12,533 nucleotides of DNA from Comamonadaceae bacterium (lineage in GTDB: Bacteria > Pseudomonadota > Gammaproteobacteria > Burkholderiales > Burkholderiaceae_C). A model generated the notes under the pieces. It was not told the origin of the DNA and did not search any database. It was given only the letters and a program-made list of their open reading frames with translations. The stretch lies in contig CANLWQ010000026.1 of the NCBI GenBank assembly GCA_947494405.1, positions 1 through 12,533 of the forward strand, given 5' to 3'. Positions 1 to 5,925 of the stretch are shown here, in pieces (within the stretch, counting starts at the first letter, position 1; every line of letters starts with the position of its first letter). The position numbers and the translations under genes are program-made.

Positions 1-282
1 AGCAGGCACAAAAGCGATAAACACATTCAACGCAAAGCGCCGTGCCAAGCGTTGCGTCGGCAGCCCAACAATGGTGCTGGAAATTTTTTCCCAATAAACA
101 ATGATGACGGGCAAAATAGCGCCGGTTTGGATGGCAATGTCAAACACTTTGGCTTTTTCATCGTCAAAGCCCAGCAAAGCTCCCGCGAGTATGAGGTGAC
201 CGGTGGATGAGATGGGTAAAAACTCGGTCAGACCTTCCACGATGCCCATGATGGCGGCTTTCAAAAGCAACATGAAGTCCAC
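1..282 (-). CDS. uppP: Undecaprenyl-diphosphate phosphatase UppP (BacA), 5' part only
   Basis: This is an integral membrane enzyme that dephosphorylates undecaprenyl diphosphate to recycle the lipid carrier for peptidoglycan and other envelope polymers. The 94 codons in view translate to a hydrophobic protein with the family signature [15 protein letters not shown] at residues 16-30. It contains the ExxxE pair (E16, E20) and H29 that are known to be needed for activity. The second family motif (PGxSRS) would lie beyond the left edge, so the gene is cut by the window and not visibly broken. I chose the GTG at 280-282 because an AAGGA Shine-Dalgarno (289-293) sits six bases upstream. The in-frame ATG three codons later (271-273) is spaced too far from it. 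The gene is divergent from glnS. Family assignment is secure; the exact start is inferred. Confidence 0.95.
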   Translation of the reverse strand, partial: MDFMLLLKAAIMGIVEGLTEFLPISSTGHLILAGALLGFDDEKAKVFDIAIQTGAILPVIIVYWEKISSTIVGLPTQRLARRFALNVFIAFVPA

Positions 283-288
283 GGGGTA

Positions 289-293
289 TCCTT
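289..293 (-). promoter_or_regulatory. Ribosome binding site of uppP (decides GTG start)
   Basis: AAGGA on the minus strand lies six bases before the GTG at 282 and fifteen before the first in-frame ATG at 273. The spacing favours the GTG start. Confidence 0.6.
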
Positions 294-323
294 TTGATTA
301 ATTGGGGTTTATTCTAAATGCCG

Positions 324-365
324 CGCAATCTGCAGTCGCTATACATAAGCGCTTACCTGATTGCG
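324..365. repeat. Nested inverted repeat in the uppP-glnS spacer
   Basis: CGCAATC (324-330) is matched by its reverse complement GATTGCG (359-365). Inside it, CGCT (337-340) pairs with AGCG (348-351) around a seven-base loop, and a perfect 10-bp palindrome TAAGCGCTTA covers 346-355. The element lies in the 182-bp divergent spacer, about 42 bp before uppP and 100 bp before glnS. It could be an operator or a structured leader, or chance. No U-tract follows on either strand, so a terminator is unlikely. I see no good sigma-70 promoter pair in this spacer. Confidence 0.35.
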
Positions 366-464
366 GGTGGATTTACATTGCTGCCCTCACGCTATTTGGG
401 CAACTTGATTTGGCATGAGTGGTTGGGGTGGCTTTAGCTAGCACCAGCCCCCTAAAATCCCCTG

Positions 465-2267
465 ATGACCCAAACCGCCTCCCCTGCAACACCCGAAGAA
501 ACCAAAGCCAGCAACTTTCTGCGCCAAATCATCGAAAACGATTTGGACAAAGGCACTTACGCCAGCCGCCGCTGGGCAGGCAGCCCCGGTGACGCAGCTC
601 ACCATGCCGAAGGCGCACCTGATACCGCAAAAATCCGCACCCGCTTTCCGCCCGAGCCCAATGGCTATTTGCATGTAGGTCACGCCAAAAGCATTTGCAT
701 CAACTTTGGTTTGGCACGCGACTATGGCGGCGTGTGCCACCTGCGCTTTGACGACACCAACCCCGAAAAAGAAGACACCGAGTATGTCAACAGCATCATT
801 GACGCGGTGAAGTGGTTGGGTTTCAGTTGGAGCCAGCCGGGCAACGATGCGCCCTACCAAGCCAGCGACTATTTCGACTTTATGTACCGCGCCGCTGAAC
901 ACTTGATCGAAGCTGGCCACGCCTACGTAGACGAGCAAACAGCTGACGAAATGCGCGCCAACCGAGGCGACTTTGGCAAGCCCGGTGTGAACAGTCCATT
1001 TAGAAGCCGCACACCCGCAGAAAACCTGACACGCTTTCGCGAGATGCGTGACGCCAAGTTGGCCGATGGCGCGGCCGTGCTGCGCGCCAAGATTGACATG
1101 GCCTCGCCCAATATCAATATGCGCGACCCGGCCATTTACCGAATCCGACGTGCCACCCACCATCACACCGGCGACAAATGGTGCATCTACCCTATGTACA
1201 CCTTTGCCCACCCCATCGAAGATGCTTTAGAGCAAATCACCCACAGCATTTGCACGCTGGAGTTTGAAGATCAGCGCCCGTTTTATGACTGGCTGATGGA
1301 CAAGCTTTGCGAAGGCGGTTTACTGGCAGCGCCCAGCCCTAAGCAATATGAATTTGCTCGTCTGAACCTGACCTATGTGGTCACCAGCAAACGCAAACTC
1401 GCACAACTGGTGAACGAGGGCAAGGTGAATGGATGGGACGACCCGCGCATGCCCACCATTGCCGGCCTGCGCCGCCGTGGCTACACGCCTGAGAGCCTGC
1501 AACTGTTTGCCGAACGCATTGGTGTCACCAAGAGCGACAGCTGGATTGACTACAGCACGCTAGAGGGCTGCCTGCGCGAAAGCTTAGAGAACACCGCACA
1601 CCGCGCCATGGCGGTGCTAGACCCTGTCAAACTGGTACTCACCAACTGGGATGAAGCCTTTGGCGCAGGTCACTCAGAACCCTGCACCCTGCCCGCCTTG
1701 CCCCACCCGCCCGAAGGTCAGCCTGAGCCCGCGGCGCGGCAATTCAGCATAGGTAAAGAGGTGTGGATTGAGCGCGAAGACTTCGCTGAAGTGCCACCCA
1801 AGGGCTATAAGCGCTTGACTCTGGGAAGCTTGGTGCGCCTTAAAGGCGGCTTTGTGGTGGAGTGCACGGGTTGCAGCAAAGATGCCAACGGCGTGGTGAC
1901 AGAAGTCCATGCCAAGGTTTTTCCTGAAACCAAGAGCGGCACAGCAGGCTCGGACAGCGTGAAAGCCAAGGGCGTCATCACCTGGGTGGGCGTGGCTGAT
2001 GGCGTTCAAGCCGAAGTGCGTTTGTACGACCGCTTGTTCACAGACGCTCAACCCGATGCGGGCGGCAAAGATTTCTTGCAAGCCCTCAACCCCCTCAGCT
2101 TGCAAGTGGTGCAGGCTTATGTAGAACCCTCACTGCTGCAAGCTGCACCAGACCAAAAATTTCAGTTTGAAAGGCTGGGGTATTTTGTGGCAGACCGATT
2201 GGACCATTCGTCCAATCACTTGGTGTTCAATCGTGCAGTTGGGTTGAAAGACAGTTGGGCAAAGTGA
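465..2267 (+). CDS. glnS: Glutaminyl-tRNA synthetase (GlnRS)
   Basis: This cytosolic class I aminoacyl-tRNA synthetase charges tRNA-Gln with glutamine using ATP. The 600-residue product has FPPEPNGYLHVGHAKS at 61-76, with the HIGH motif in the form HVGH at 70-73. It also has the substrate-pocket segment RFDDTNP (94-100) and the KMSKS-type loop VTSKRKL at 306-312, where T replaces the M seen in E. coli VMSKRKL. The C-terminal half (about 380-600) matches the two beta-barrel anticodon-binding domains. Compared with the E. coli enzyme from memory there are about 20 extra residues at roughly 32-57, rich in Gly, Ala and His, between the N-terminal helix and the catalytic core. The ATG at 465 fits the family N-terminus (ASNFLRQII), but no clear Shine-Dalgarno precedes it. 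A G-rich hairpin could form just upstream (425-451). Confidence 0.97.
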   Translation: MTQTASPATPEETKASNFLRQIIENDLDKGTYASRRWAGSPGDAAHHAEGAPDTAKIRTRFPPEPNGYLHVGHAKSICINFGLARDYGGVCHLRFDDTNPEKEDTEYVNSIIDAVKWLGFSWSQPGNDAPYQASDYFDFMYRAAEHLIEAGHAYVDEQTADEMRANRGDFGKPGVNSPFRSRTPAENLTRFREMRDAKLADGAAVLRAKIDMASPNINMRDPAIYRIRRATHHHTGDKWCIYPMYTFAHPIEDALEQITHSICTLEFEDQRPFYDWLMDKLCEGGLLAAPSPKQYEFARLNLTYVVTSKRKLAQLVNEGKVNGWDDPRMPTIAGLRRRGYTPESLQLFAERIGVTKSDSWIDYSTLEGCLRESLENTAHRAMAVLDPVKLVLTNWDEAFGAGHSEPCTLPALPHPPEGQPEPAARQFSIGKEVWIEREDFAEVPPKGYKRLTLGSLVRLKGGFVVECTGCSKDANGVVTEVHAKVFPETKSGTAGSDSVKAKGVITWVGVADGVQAEVRLYDRLFTDAQPDAGGKDFLQALNPLSLQVVQAYVEPSLLQAAPDQKFQFERLGYFVADRLDHSSNHLVFNRAVGLKDSWAK

Positions 2268-2545
2268 TGACCCCAATCATCACGTCTCTAGACCAACTGC
2301 ACCATGCATTGGAACAACTGCGCGACGGGTCTTTGCAGACCCGAGATTTTTGTCAGCTCGCCAGAGCCCAAGAGGTTTTGCTGGGTGCTTTGCCCGAGCG
2401 ATACCAAACGGTTTGGTTGGACCTGATTGACAGAATGGAGTCCAGCGCACTGTTTACCGAGGAGAGCTGCTCTTTCAGCCAAACCGAGTTGATCGACAGC
2501 TTGTCCATCTGGTTGGACAAGGCCCAGCGCTTGCTTGAGGCATGA
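2267..2545 (+). CDS. Small hypothetical protein translationally coupled to glnS
   Basis: This 92-residue cytosolic protein is not one I recognise. The ATG at 2267-2269 shares its A with the glnS stop (TGATG), the classic arrangement for translational coupling. A TTG at 2255 and a GTG at 2264 are in frame but would lie inside glnS and have no better ribosome site. The sequence has no signal peptide, membrane span or metal motif. It looks mostly alpha-helical, with amphipathic stretches at about 7-20, 32-60 and 73-91, and is rich in Leu, Gln, Glu and Asp. It probably shares the glnS transcript. Codon use resembles the neighbouring genes, so I believe it is a real gene. Its function is unknown. 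Confidence 0.72.
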   Translation: MTPIITSLDQLHHALEQLRDGSLQTRDFCQLARAQEVLLGALPERYQTVWLDLIDRMESSALFTEESCSFSQTELIDSLSIWLDKAQRLLEA

Positions 2546-2576
2546 TACGTACTAACTAAATTTAATTGGATTTCCC

Positions 2577-3350
2577 ATGAACACATCCGAACTCTTTTCT
2601 CTCAAAGACCGCGTTGCCCTGGTCACCGGCGGCTCTCGTGGCATTGGCCGCATGATCGCCAAAGGTTTGCTGTGCCAAGGCGCACGGGTCTACATCACGG
2701 CGCGTAAAGCAGCCGCCTGCGACGCCACAGCGCAAGAACTTTCCGCATTCGGCACATGCATCTCCATGCCCTTGGATGTCTCGCACCAAGAAGGCATACA
2801 AGAACTGGTCAAACGTTTGAGCGAGAAAGAAAAACACTTAAATATTTTGGTCAACAACGCAGGTGCTGCGTGGGCGGCACCCTTTGATGAGTTCCCTGAA
2901 AACGGTTGGGACAAAGTGGTGGACCTGAACATGAAAACCCCTTTCTTCCTGACCCAAGCCTTGGCCCCCCTGCTGCGCCAAGCCGCCAAGAACCACATGG
3001 CCAAGGTCATCAACATCGCGTCTATCGACGGCATCTCGGTCAACCCTTGGGAAACCTACTCTTACGCTGCCAGCAAAGCAGGCGTCATCCACCTGACCAA
3101 ACGCATGTCTTTAGAGATGATCAAAGACGGTATTTGCGTCAACGCCATAGCGCCTGGCGCATTTGCTTCCGAAATGAACCGCGAAGCGCGTGACCACGGG
3201 GACACCACCGCGCAAACCATTCCTGCACGGCGTATCGGCAAAGACGAAGACATGGCTGCAGCTGCCATCTATTTGTCTAGCAACGCAAGCGACTATGTGG
3301 TGGGCCATACCTTGGTGGTGGACGGCGCTGTTACTTTAGCCCGCGGATGA
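2577..3350 (+). CDS. SDR family oxidoreductase, RhlG/FabG-like
   Basis: This is a classical short-chain dehydrogenase/reductase of 257 residues, a soluble NAD(P)-dependent enzyme. It has the Rossmann cofactor motif TGGSRGIG (17-24), NNAG (93-96), the active-site Asn118, catalytic Ser149, and the YxxxK pair Tyr163 and Lys167. The C-terminal segment after DYVVGHTLVVDG (239-250) is also typical. TAR at 41-43 after the second beta strand suggests an NADPH preference. Overall it resembles RhlG (a beta-ketoacyl reductase named from rhamnolipid work in Pseudomonas) and FabG-like enzymes, but the substrate cannot be read from sequence. It starts 31 bp after the preceding small gene, with a weak GGA (2568-2570) six bases before the ATG. 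Its last 20 bp overlap the 3' end of the convergent gene on the other strand. Confidence 0.93.
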   Translation: MNTSELFSLKDRVALVTGGSRGIGRMIAKGLLCQGARVYITARKAAACDATAQELSAFGTCISMPLDVSHQEGIQELVKRLSEKEKHLNILVNNAGAAWAAPFDEFPENGWDKVVDLNMKTPFFLTQALAPLLRQAAKNHMAKVINIASIDGISVNPWETYSYAASKAGVIHLTKRMSLEMIKDGICVNAIAPGAFASEMNREARDHGDTTAQTIPARRIGKDEDMAAAAIYLSSNASDYVVGHTLVVDGAVTLARG

Positions 3351-4071
3351 AATCCATCTCAAATTGAATCAATGAACGTTTGGATTCTGATAGCAGTGAC
3401 TCATCCAGAGACAGAAGTTGACTCCGACCTTCTAGACCTAATTGATTGAATTGCTCACTCATTTCAGTGAGGTTCCAGATTAAGTTGGCGATTTTGGTCA
3501 ACTTCGATTCGAGTAGTTTCAATTGAATAAAGTGCTGAGTAGACTCTAAATGGATCAAAGTTACATTGCTTGAATTGGCAATGCCGTCCCATTCGCTCAG
3601 CGATGGTTTTTGAAGAATAAACGCATTCAAAAATCGACGCTTATCGCTTATAAATACACTGCAAAGCGTGTCGATGATTGATTCGGGGCTACCATCCAAA
3701 TAACAACGATTGAAATCAAAGTTGTTCAAATCAAATGATTGATACCTAGCGCTGCCCAGCAAAGTTGACCACTGATCCAGTGAGTCACGAGAGAACCCTA
3801 TCAACGTAGGTTGTATAGAAGGCAAAAAATCAGTGTCTCCAATGTCTTTTAATCTTCTGGAGAACATACGAGCTTTTGAACCATCTGCAGATGTCATGAA
3901 GACATGGCACCAGTTCAAACCAAAATCCGATTCAATACGATCAAGTATGGGATTCCACCAATCCATACCATCTTGAAAGTCATAAGCTGCATCTGCAAGC
4001 TGTCCGTTCAACGTAAATACTTTTATGACTCGATTGCAATATTCATCTGCGTAAACAACCAACCTAATCAC
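3331..4071 (-). CDS. Hypothetical protein, 246 aa, unrecognised family
   Basis: I do not recognise this protein. It is predicted soluble, with no signal peptide, membrane helix, nucleotide-binding motif or cysteine cluster. The N-terminal half (about 1-150) looks mixed alpha/beta, beginning with the strand RLVVYA and holding an aromatic DWW at 37-39. The C-terminal part from about 178 is helical and rich in Leu, Ser, Glu and Gln, and might form a coiled coil. The start is a GTG at 4069-4071 inside the stop of the upstream regulator (GTGA overlap). An in-frame TGA at 4078-4080, three codons upstream, rules out anything longer. GC content is markedly below that of the neighbours (about 38% in a hand-counted 60-base line), hinting at different ancestry. 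It is cotranscribed with the winged-helix gene and may be its partner or target. The 3' end overlaps the SDR gene by 20 bp. Confidence 0.8.
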   Translation of the reverse strand: MIRLVVYADEYCNRVIKVFTLNGQLADAAYDFQDGMDWWNPILDRIESDFGLNWCHVFMTSADGSKARMFSRRLKDIGDTDFLPSIQPTLIGFSRDSLDQWSTLLGSARYQSFDLNNFDFNRCYLDGSPESIIDTLCSVFISDKRRFLNAFILQKPSLSEWDGIANSSNVTLIHLESTQHFIQLKLLESKLTKIANLIWNLTEMSEQFNQLGLEGRSQLLSLDESLLSESKRSLIQFEMDFIRGLK

Positions 4072-4421
4072 AAAGATTCAGAGAGCTTTTTCCACTCCAG
4101 CTCAAATGCATGAATCGTCTTAATCAGTCGAGGCGAAGCGAACAGTATCTTCAAACGCCCGTCATCTTTACTCGGGCGCAAATCAATCCAACCTTGAGAA
4201 ATGAGATTTCTAAGTTGTTTACGAATACCTGCCTCACTGAAATGAAGCATCACATACAGTTGCTTCAATGTGAGTGGGGTGTTTGAAATACTGTGGTGAG
4301 CCACAATCGTCAAAATATCCTTCACGAGCATACTGCCGCCCAAAGGGAAATTTGTGTCCTCCCAACCCCTTATTTGAAGAAGTAAATAAGTGAATTTATT
4401 AGTTTTTTGAGTATTGTTCAT
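4068..4421 (-). CDS. Winged-helix DNA-binding protein, MarR-like
   Basis: This 117-residue protein is probably a transcriptional regulator. Residues about 31-98 read as a winged helix-turn-helix. A helix at 31-43 is followed by LTLKQLYVMLHFSEAGIRKQ (50-69) as the turn and recognition helix, then GWIDLRPSKDDGRLKILFA (77-95) as the beta wing. A DDGR wing tip is typical of MarR-type proteins. The N-terminal 30 residues (with RGWEDTNFPLGGS at 18-30) and the C-terminal helix (about 100-117) would supply the dimer interface. The ATG at 4421 has no obvious Shine-Dalgarno, and a shorter form starting at Met31 is possible. The gene heads a two-gene operon with the orphan downstream and is divergent from a nitroreductase. 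The spacer contains inverted repeats that are candidate binding sites. The regulatory target is inferred from arrangement only. Confidence 0.83.
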   Translation of the reverse strand: MNNTQKTNKFTYLLLQIRGWEDTNFPLGGSMLVKDILTIVAHHSISNTPLTLKQLYVMLHFSEAGIRKQLRNLISQGWIDLRPSKDDGRLKILFASPRLIKTIHAFELEWKKLSESL

Positions 4422-4470
4422 ATATCAATAAAACTCTATGACTTACAATCAAAAACTCAACTCAATAAAG

Positions 4471-4485
4471 CTTTACTTAGTAAAG
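4471..4485. promoter_or_regulatory. Perfect 15-bp inverted repeat, candidate operator
   Basis: CTTTACT and AGTAAAG are exact reverse complements around a single T. The size and symmetry fit the site of a winged-helix dimer. It is about 50 bp upstream of the regulator start and 80 bp upstream of the nitroreductase start. Confidence 0.4.
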
Positions 4486-4494
4486 TTAATATTC

Positions 4495-4516
4495 ATTTAC
4501 CAACACATTTGTAAAT
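4495..4516. promoter_or_regulatory. ATTTAC-N10-GTAAAT inverted repeat, candidate second operator
   Basis: Two 6-bp exact reverse complements, 10 bp apart, use the same TTTAC/GTAAA core as the palindrome at 4471-4485. The shared half-site argues mildly against coincidence. It overlaps the best promoter candidate for the nitroreductase gene. Confidence 0.35.
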
Positions 4517-4563
4517 ACTATTAATTATCAAATTTAAATTAGCTAACAAAAGCAGGAAAAGCA

Positions 4564-5202
4564 ATGTCAACATTACTAGACAAAATGCAATGGCGTTATG
4601 CCGCCAAAAAAATGGATGCCAGCAAAGTTGTTCCTCAGGAAAAAGTTGACCGCATTGTTGAAGCCGCTCGTTTGGCCCCGACTTCTAGCGGTTTGCAGCC
4701 CTTTGAAGTGATAGTTGTCAGCAACAAAGAAATACGCACCCAAATCCAAGCAGCGGCCAACAACCAAGCGCAAATCACCGAAGGCTCTCACTTGCTGGTA
4801 TTTGCTGCATGGGATACCTATACCGCTGACCGCATCAACCACCACTTTGATTTCACCAACGCAGAACGTGGCGGCACCAATGAAGGCTGGGAAAATTACC
4901 GTCAAATGCTGCTAAAGAACTACCCCTCGCGTGACGCCCAAGTGAATTTCGAACATGCGGCGCGCCAAACCTATATTGGTTTAGGTGCGTCACTCATTGC
5001 AGCGGCATTTGAAGAGGTAGACAGCACGCCCATGGAAGGCTTTGACCCTAAATCGGTCGACGAAATTTTGGGGCTGGGTGTCAAGGGTTTGCGCAGCGTT
5101 GCTTTGTTGCCCTTGGGTTACCGTGCAAAAGGACAAGATTGGTTGGAGAACTTGAAAAAAATTCGACGTCCTGTCAGTGAGTTTGTCACCGAAGTTAAGT
5201 AA
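4564..5202 (+). CDS. NfsB-like nitroreductase family oxidoreductase
   Basis: This is a soluble flavoprotein (FMN) of the nitroreductase superfamily, typically dimeric and using NAD(P)H to reduce nitroaromatics, quinones or related compounds. The 212-residue length matches the NfsB class. Visible FMN-site features are RYAAKK (11-16), APTSSGLQPFE (38-48), the PMEGF segment (156-160), the LPLGYR strand (182-187) and the basic C-terminal KKIRRP (198-203). No key segment is missing. The natural substrate is unknown. AGGA (4554-4557) lies six bases before the ATG, giving a good ribosome site. It is divergent from the winged-helix gene and so is the obvious candidate for its regulation. Stress-inducible nitroreductases controlled by adjacent regulators are common. 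GC content is close to that of the housekeeping genes, unlike the two genes to its left. Confidence 0.95.
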   Translation: MSTLLDKMQWRYAAKKMDASKVVPQEKVDRIVEAARLAPTSSGLQPFEVIVVSNKEIRTQIQAAANNQAQITEGSHLLVFAAWDTYTADRINHHFDFTNAERGGTNEGWENYRQMLLKNYPSRDAQVNFEHAARQTYIGLGASLIAAAFEEVDSTPMEGFDPKSVDEILGLGVKGLRSVALLPLGYRAKGQDWLENLKKIRRPVSEFVTEVK

Positions 5203-5240
5203 GGCTTAGGCCTTCACATCGTTCAACCAATCACAACACA

Positions 5241-5246
5241 AAGGGG
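5241..5246 (+). promoter_or_regulatory. Strong ribosome binding site of the 47-aa gene
   Basis: AAGGGG ends six bases before the ATG at 5253. It is one of the better Shine-Dalgarno matches in the window and supports translation of the small gene. Confidence 0.6.
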
Positions 5247-5252
5247 TAAATC

Positions 5253-5396
5253 ATGGCTAAAGGCGATCAAAAGAGCAACAAGATGTCTAAGAAACCCAAA
5301 AAGGACACCTCTCCCGCTAAGCCCATTATTCCTGGTGACCGCCCCACACCGCCGGTTACCTTTGTTGCACCGCGTGGCAAGTTGAAAAATAAATAG
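5253..5396 (+). CDS. Small basic conserved hypothetical protein, 47 aa
   Basis: This short gene encodes a highly basic protein with about 12 lysines and arginines in 47 residues. The N-terminal third (MAKGDQKSNKMSKKPKKD, 1-18) is dominated by Lys and polar residues, followed by a Pro-rich middle (21-40) and a basic tail (RGKLKNK, 41-47). Small proteins of this pattern occur widely in proteobacteria as far as I recall, always as hypotheticals. The charge suggests contact with nucleic acid or the ribosome, but that is inference. It starts 50 bp after the nitroreductase and has a strong AAGGGG site six bases before its ATG. Its stop codon lies inside the hairpin that probably ends the opposing nuo operon. 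It has no hydrophobic segment and is likely disordered. Confidence 0.82.
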   Translation: MAKGDQKSNKMSKKPKKDTSPAKPIIPGDRPTPPVTFVAPRGKLKNK

Positions 5397-5415
5397 GCCT
5401 GAATAAAGGCTTATT
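5384..5415 (-). terminator. Candidate intrinsic terminator of the nuo-DUF1178 operon
   Basis: Read on the minus strand, AATAAGCCT (5415-5407) and AGGCCTATT (5400-5392) form a nine-position stem with one A/C mismatch and a six-base loop. The stem is followed by TATTTTTC (5391-5384), a U-rich tract. The stem contains the stop codon of the DUF1178 gene. On the plus strand the mismatch becomes a G-U wobble, but no T-run follows, so it should work leftward only. Confidence 0.5.
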
Positions 5416-5905
5416 GAACAGGGCCTTTGATGGCTGCGGGCATGGGTAAGGGCATGACTTGAATGCCCTCCTCTAGCAAGGCGCTGGTTTCCTCACGCGA
5501 AACTTGGCCTCGTATGGCCCGCTCGGGCGTTTCACCATAGTGCATTTTGCGCGCTTCTTCTGCGAACTGTCCGCCTACATCTTCGGTATGGGTCAGCACA
5601 TGTTGAACCATTTTCAGCCAAGCTTGTTGGTGAACATCTGAAGGCACAACAGCAGCAGACTGTGCGGAAGTTGTTGCAAGATCGGTCGATGGCGCAGCTG
5701 CGCCAGACACAAGTTGCTGTTCTTGCGACGAGGATGCGCCGGATAAATTCAAACGTGGCGCGCTCAACATTTTGGTGATGTGATGGTCCCCGCAAAAAGG
5801 ACACTCCACCAAGGATCGGGCATTTTGGGACTGGAAATCATCCTCAGACGCAAACCATCCTTCAAAGCTGTGTTGCTGCTGGCAGTGGAGATCAAGAACT
5901 TTCAT
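5411..5905 (-). CDS. DUF1178 family zinc-ribbon-like protein
   Basis: This 164-residue cytosolic protein belongs to DUF1178, whose function is unknown. The N-terminal part MKVLDLHC with Cys8, followed by ECPFCGD (34-40, Cys35 and Cys38), looks like a half zinc ribbon. The C-terminal part has the family signature FAEEARKMHYGETPERAIRG (114-133), then the EEGIQVMPLP segment (145-154). Between them, residues about 55-92 are a low-complexity Ala/Ser/Gln linker that probably varies between species. The gene is the last of the nuo operon, 20 bp after nuoN with no strong ribosome site, so it may rely on readthrough translation. In related genomes, as I recall, it sits near nuoN together with other small genes. 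A role in complex I assembly is a guess from position only. Confidence 0.92.
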   Translation of the reverse strand: MKVLDLHCQQQHSFEGWFASEDDFQSQNARSLVECPFCGDHHITKMLSAPRLNLSGASSSQEQQLVSGAAAPSTDLATTSAQSAAVVPSDVHQQAWLKMVQHVLTHTEDVGGQFAEEARKMHYGETPERAIRGQVSREETSALLEEGIQVMPLPMPAAIKGPVQ

Positions 5906-5925
5906 GACAGCATTATGTCAAAGAC

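Larger units (their letters stand above)
4422..4563. promoter_or_regulatory. Divergent control region between winged-helix gene and nitroreductase
   Basis: This is a 142-bp, very AT-rich spacer between two divergent start codons, so promoters for both directions should lie here. It holds four TTTAC/GTAAA half-sites (4472-4476, 4480-4484, 4496-4500, 4511-4515) and further palindromes: TAAAGCTTTA (4466-4475) and AATTTAAATT (4531-4540). A weak plus-strand promoter can be drawn as TTTACC (4496-4501), 17 bases, then TATTAA (4519-4524), each hexamer matching consensus at four of six positions. In that model the second inverted pair straddles the -35 and spacer, as a repressor site would. High AT content makes chance palindromes likely, so this is suggestive only. 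Confidence 0.45.

Noticed and set aside
372..398. TTTACA / TATTTG promoter for glnS
   Set aside because: The spacer is only 15 bp and the -10 match is poor.
415..441. Eight-codon upstream frame with two Trp codons before glnS, as a leader peptide
   Set aside because: It has no ribosome site, and Trp codons have no logical link to glutaminyl-tRNA synthetase control.
438..1211. Long open frame (257 codons) antisense to glnS
   Set aside because: It lies inside the certain glnS gene, has repetitive Val/Gly/Ala composition typical of an antisense shadow, and shows no recognisable domain.
4060..4080. Frameshift splitting a single gene into regulator and orphan
   Set aside because: The GTGA overlap is a normal operon junction. 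The regulator ends with a complete C-terminal helix, and the orphan begins with a plausible beta strand.
3331..4421. Toxin-antitoxin module
   Set aside because: The gene pair is small and coupled, but the 246-aa partner shows no known toxin motif and is large for one. Nothing in sequence supports the call beyond layout.
5201..5214. AAGGC-TTAG-GCCTT hairpin after the nitroreductase as a terminator
   Set aside because: The stem is only five base pairs and no T-run follows.
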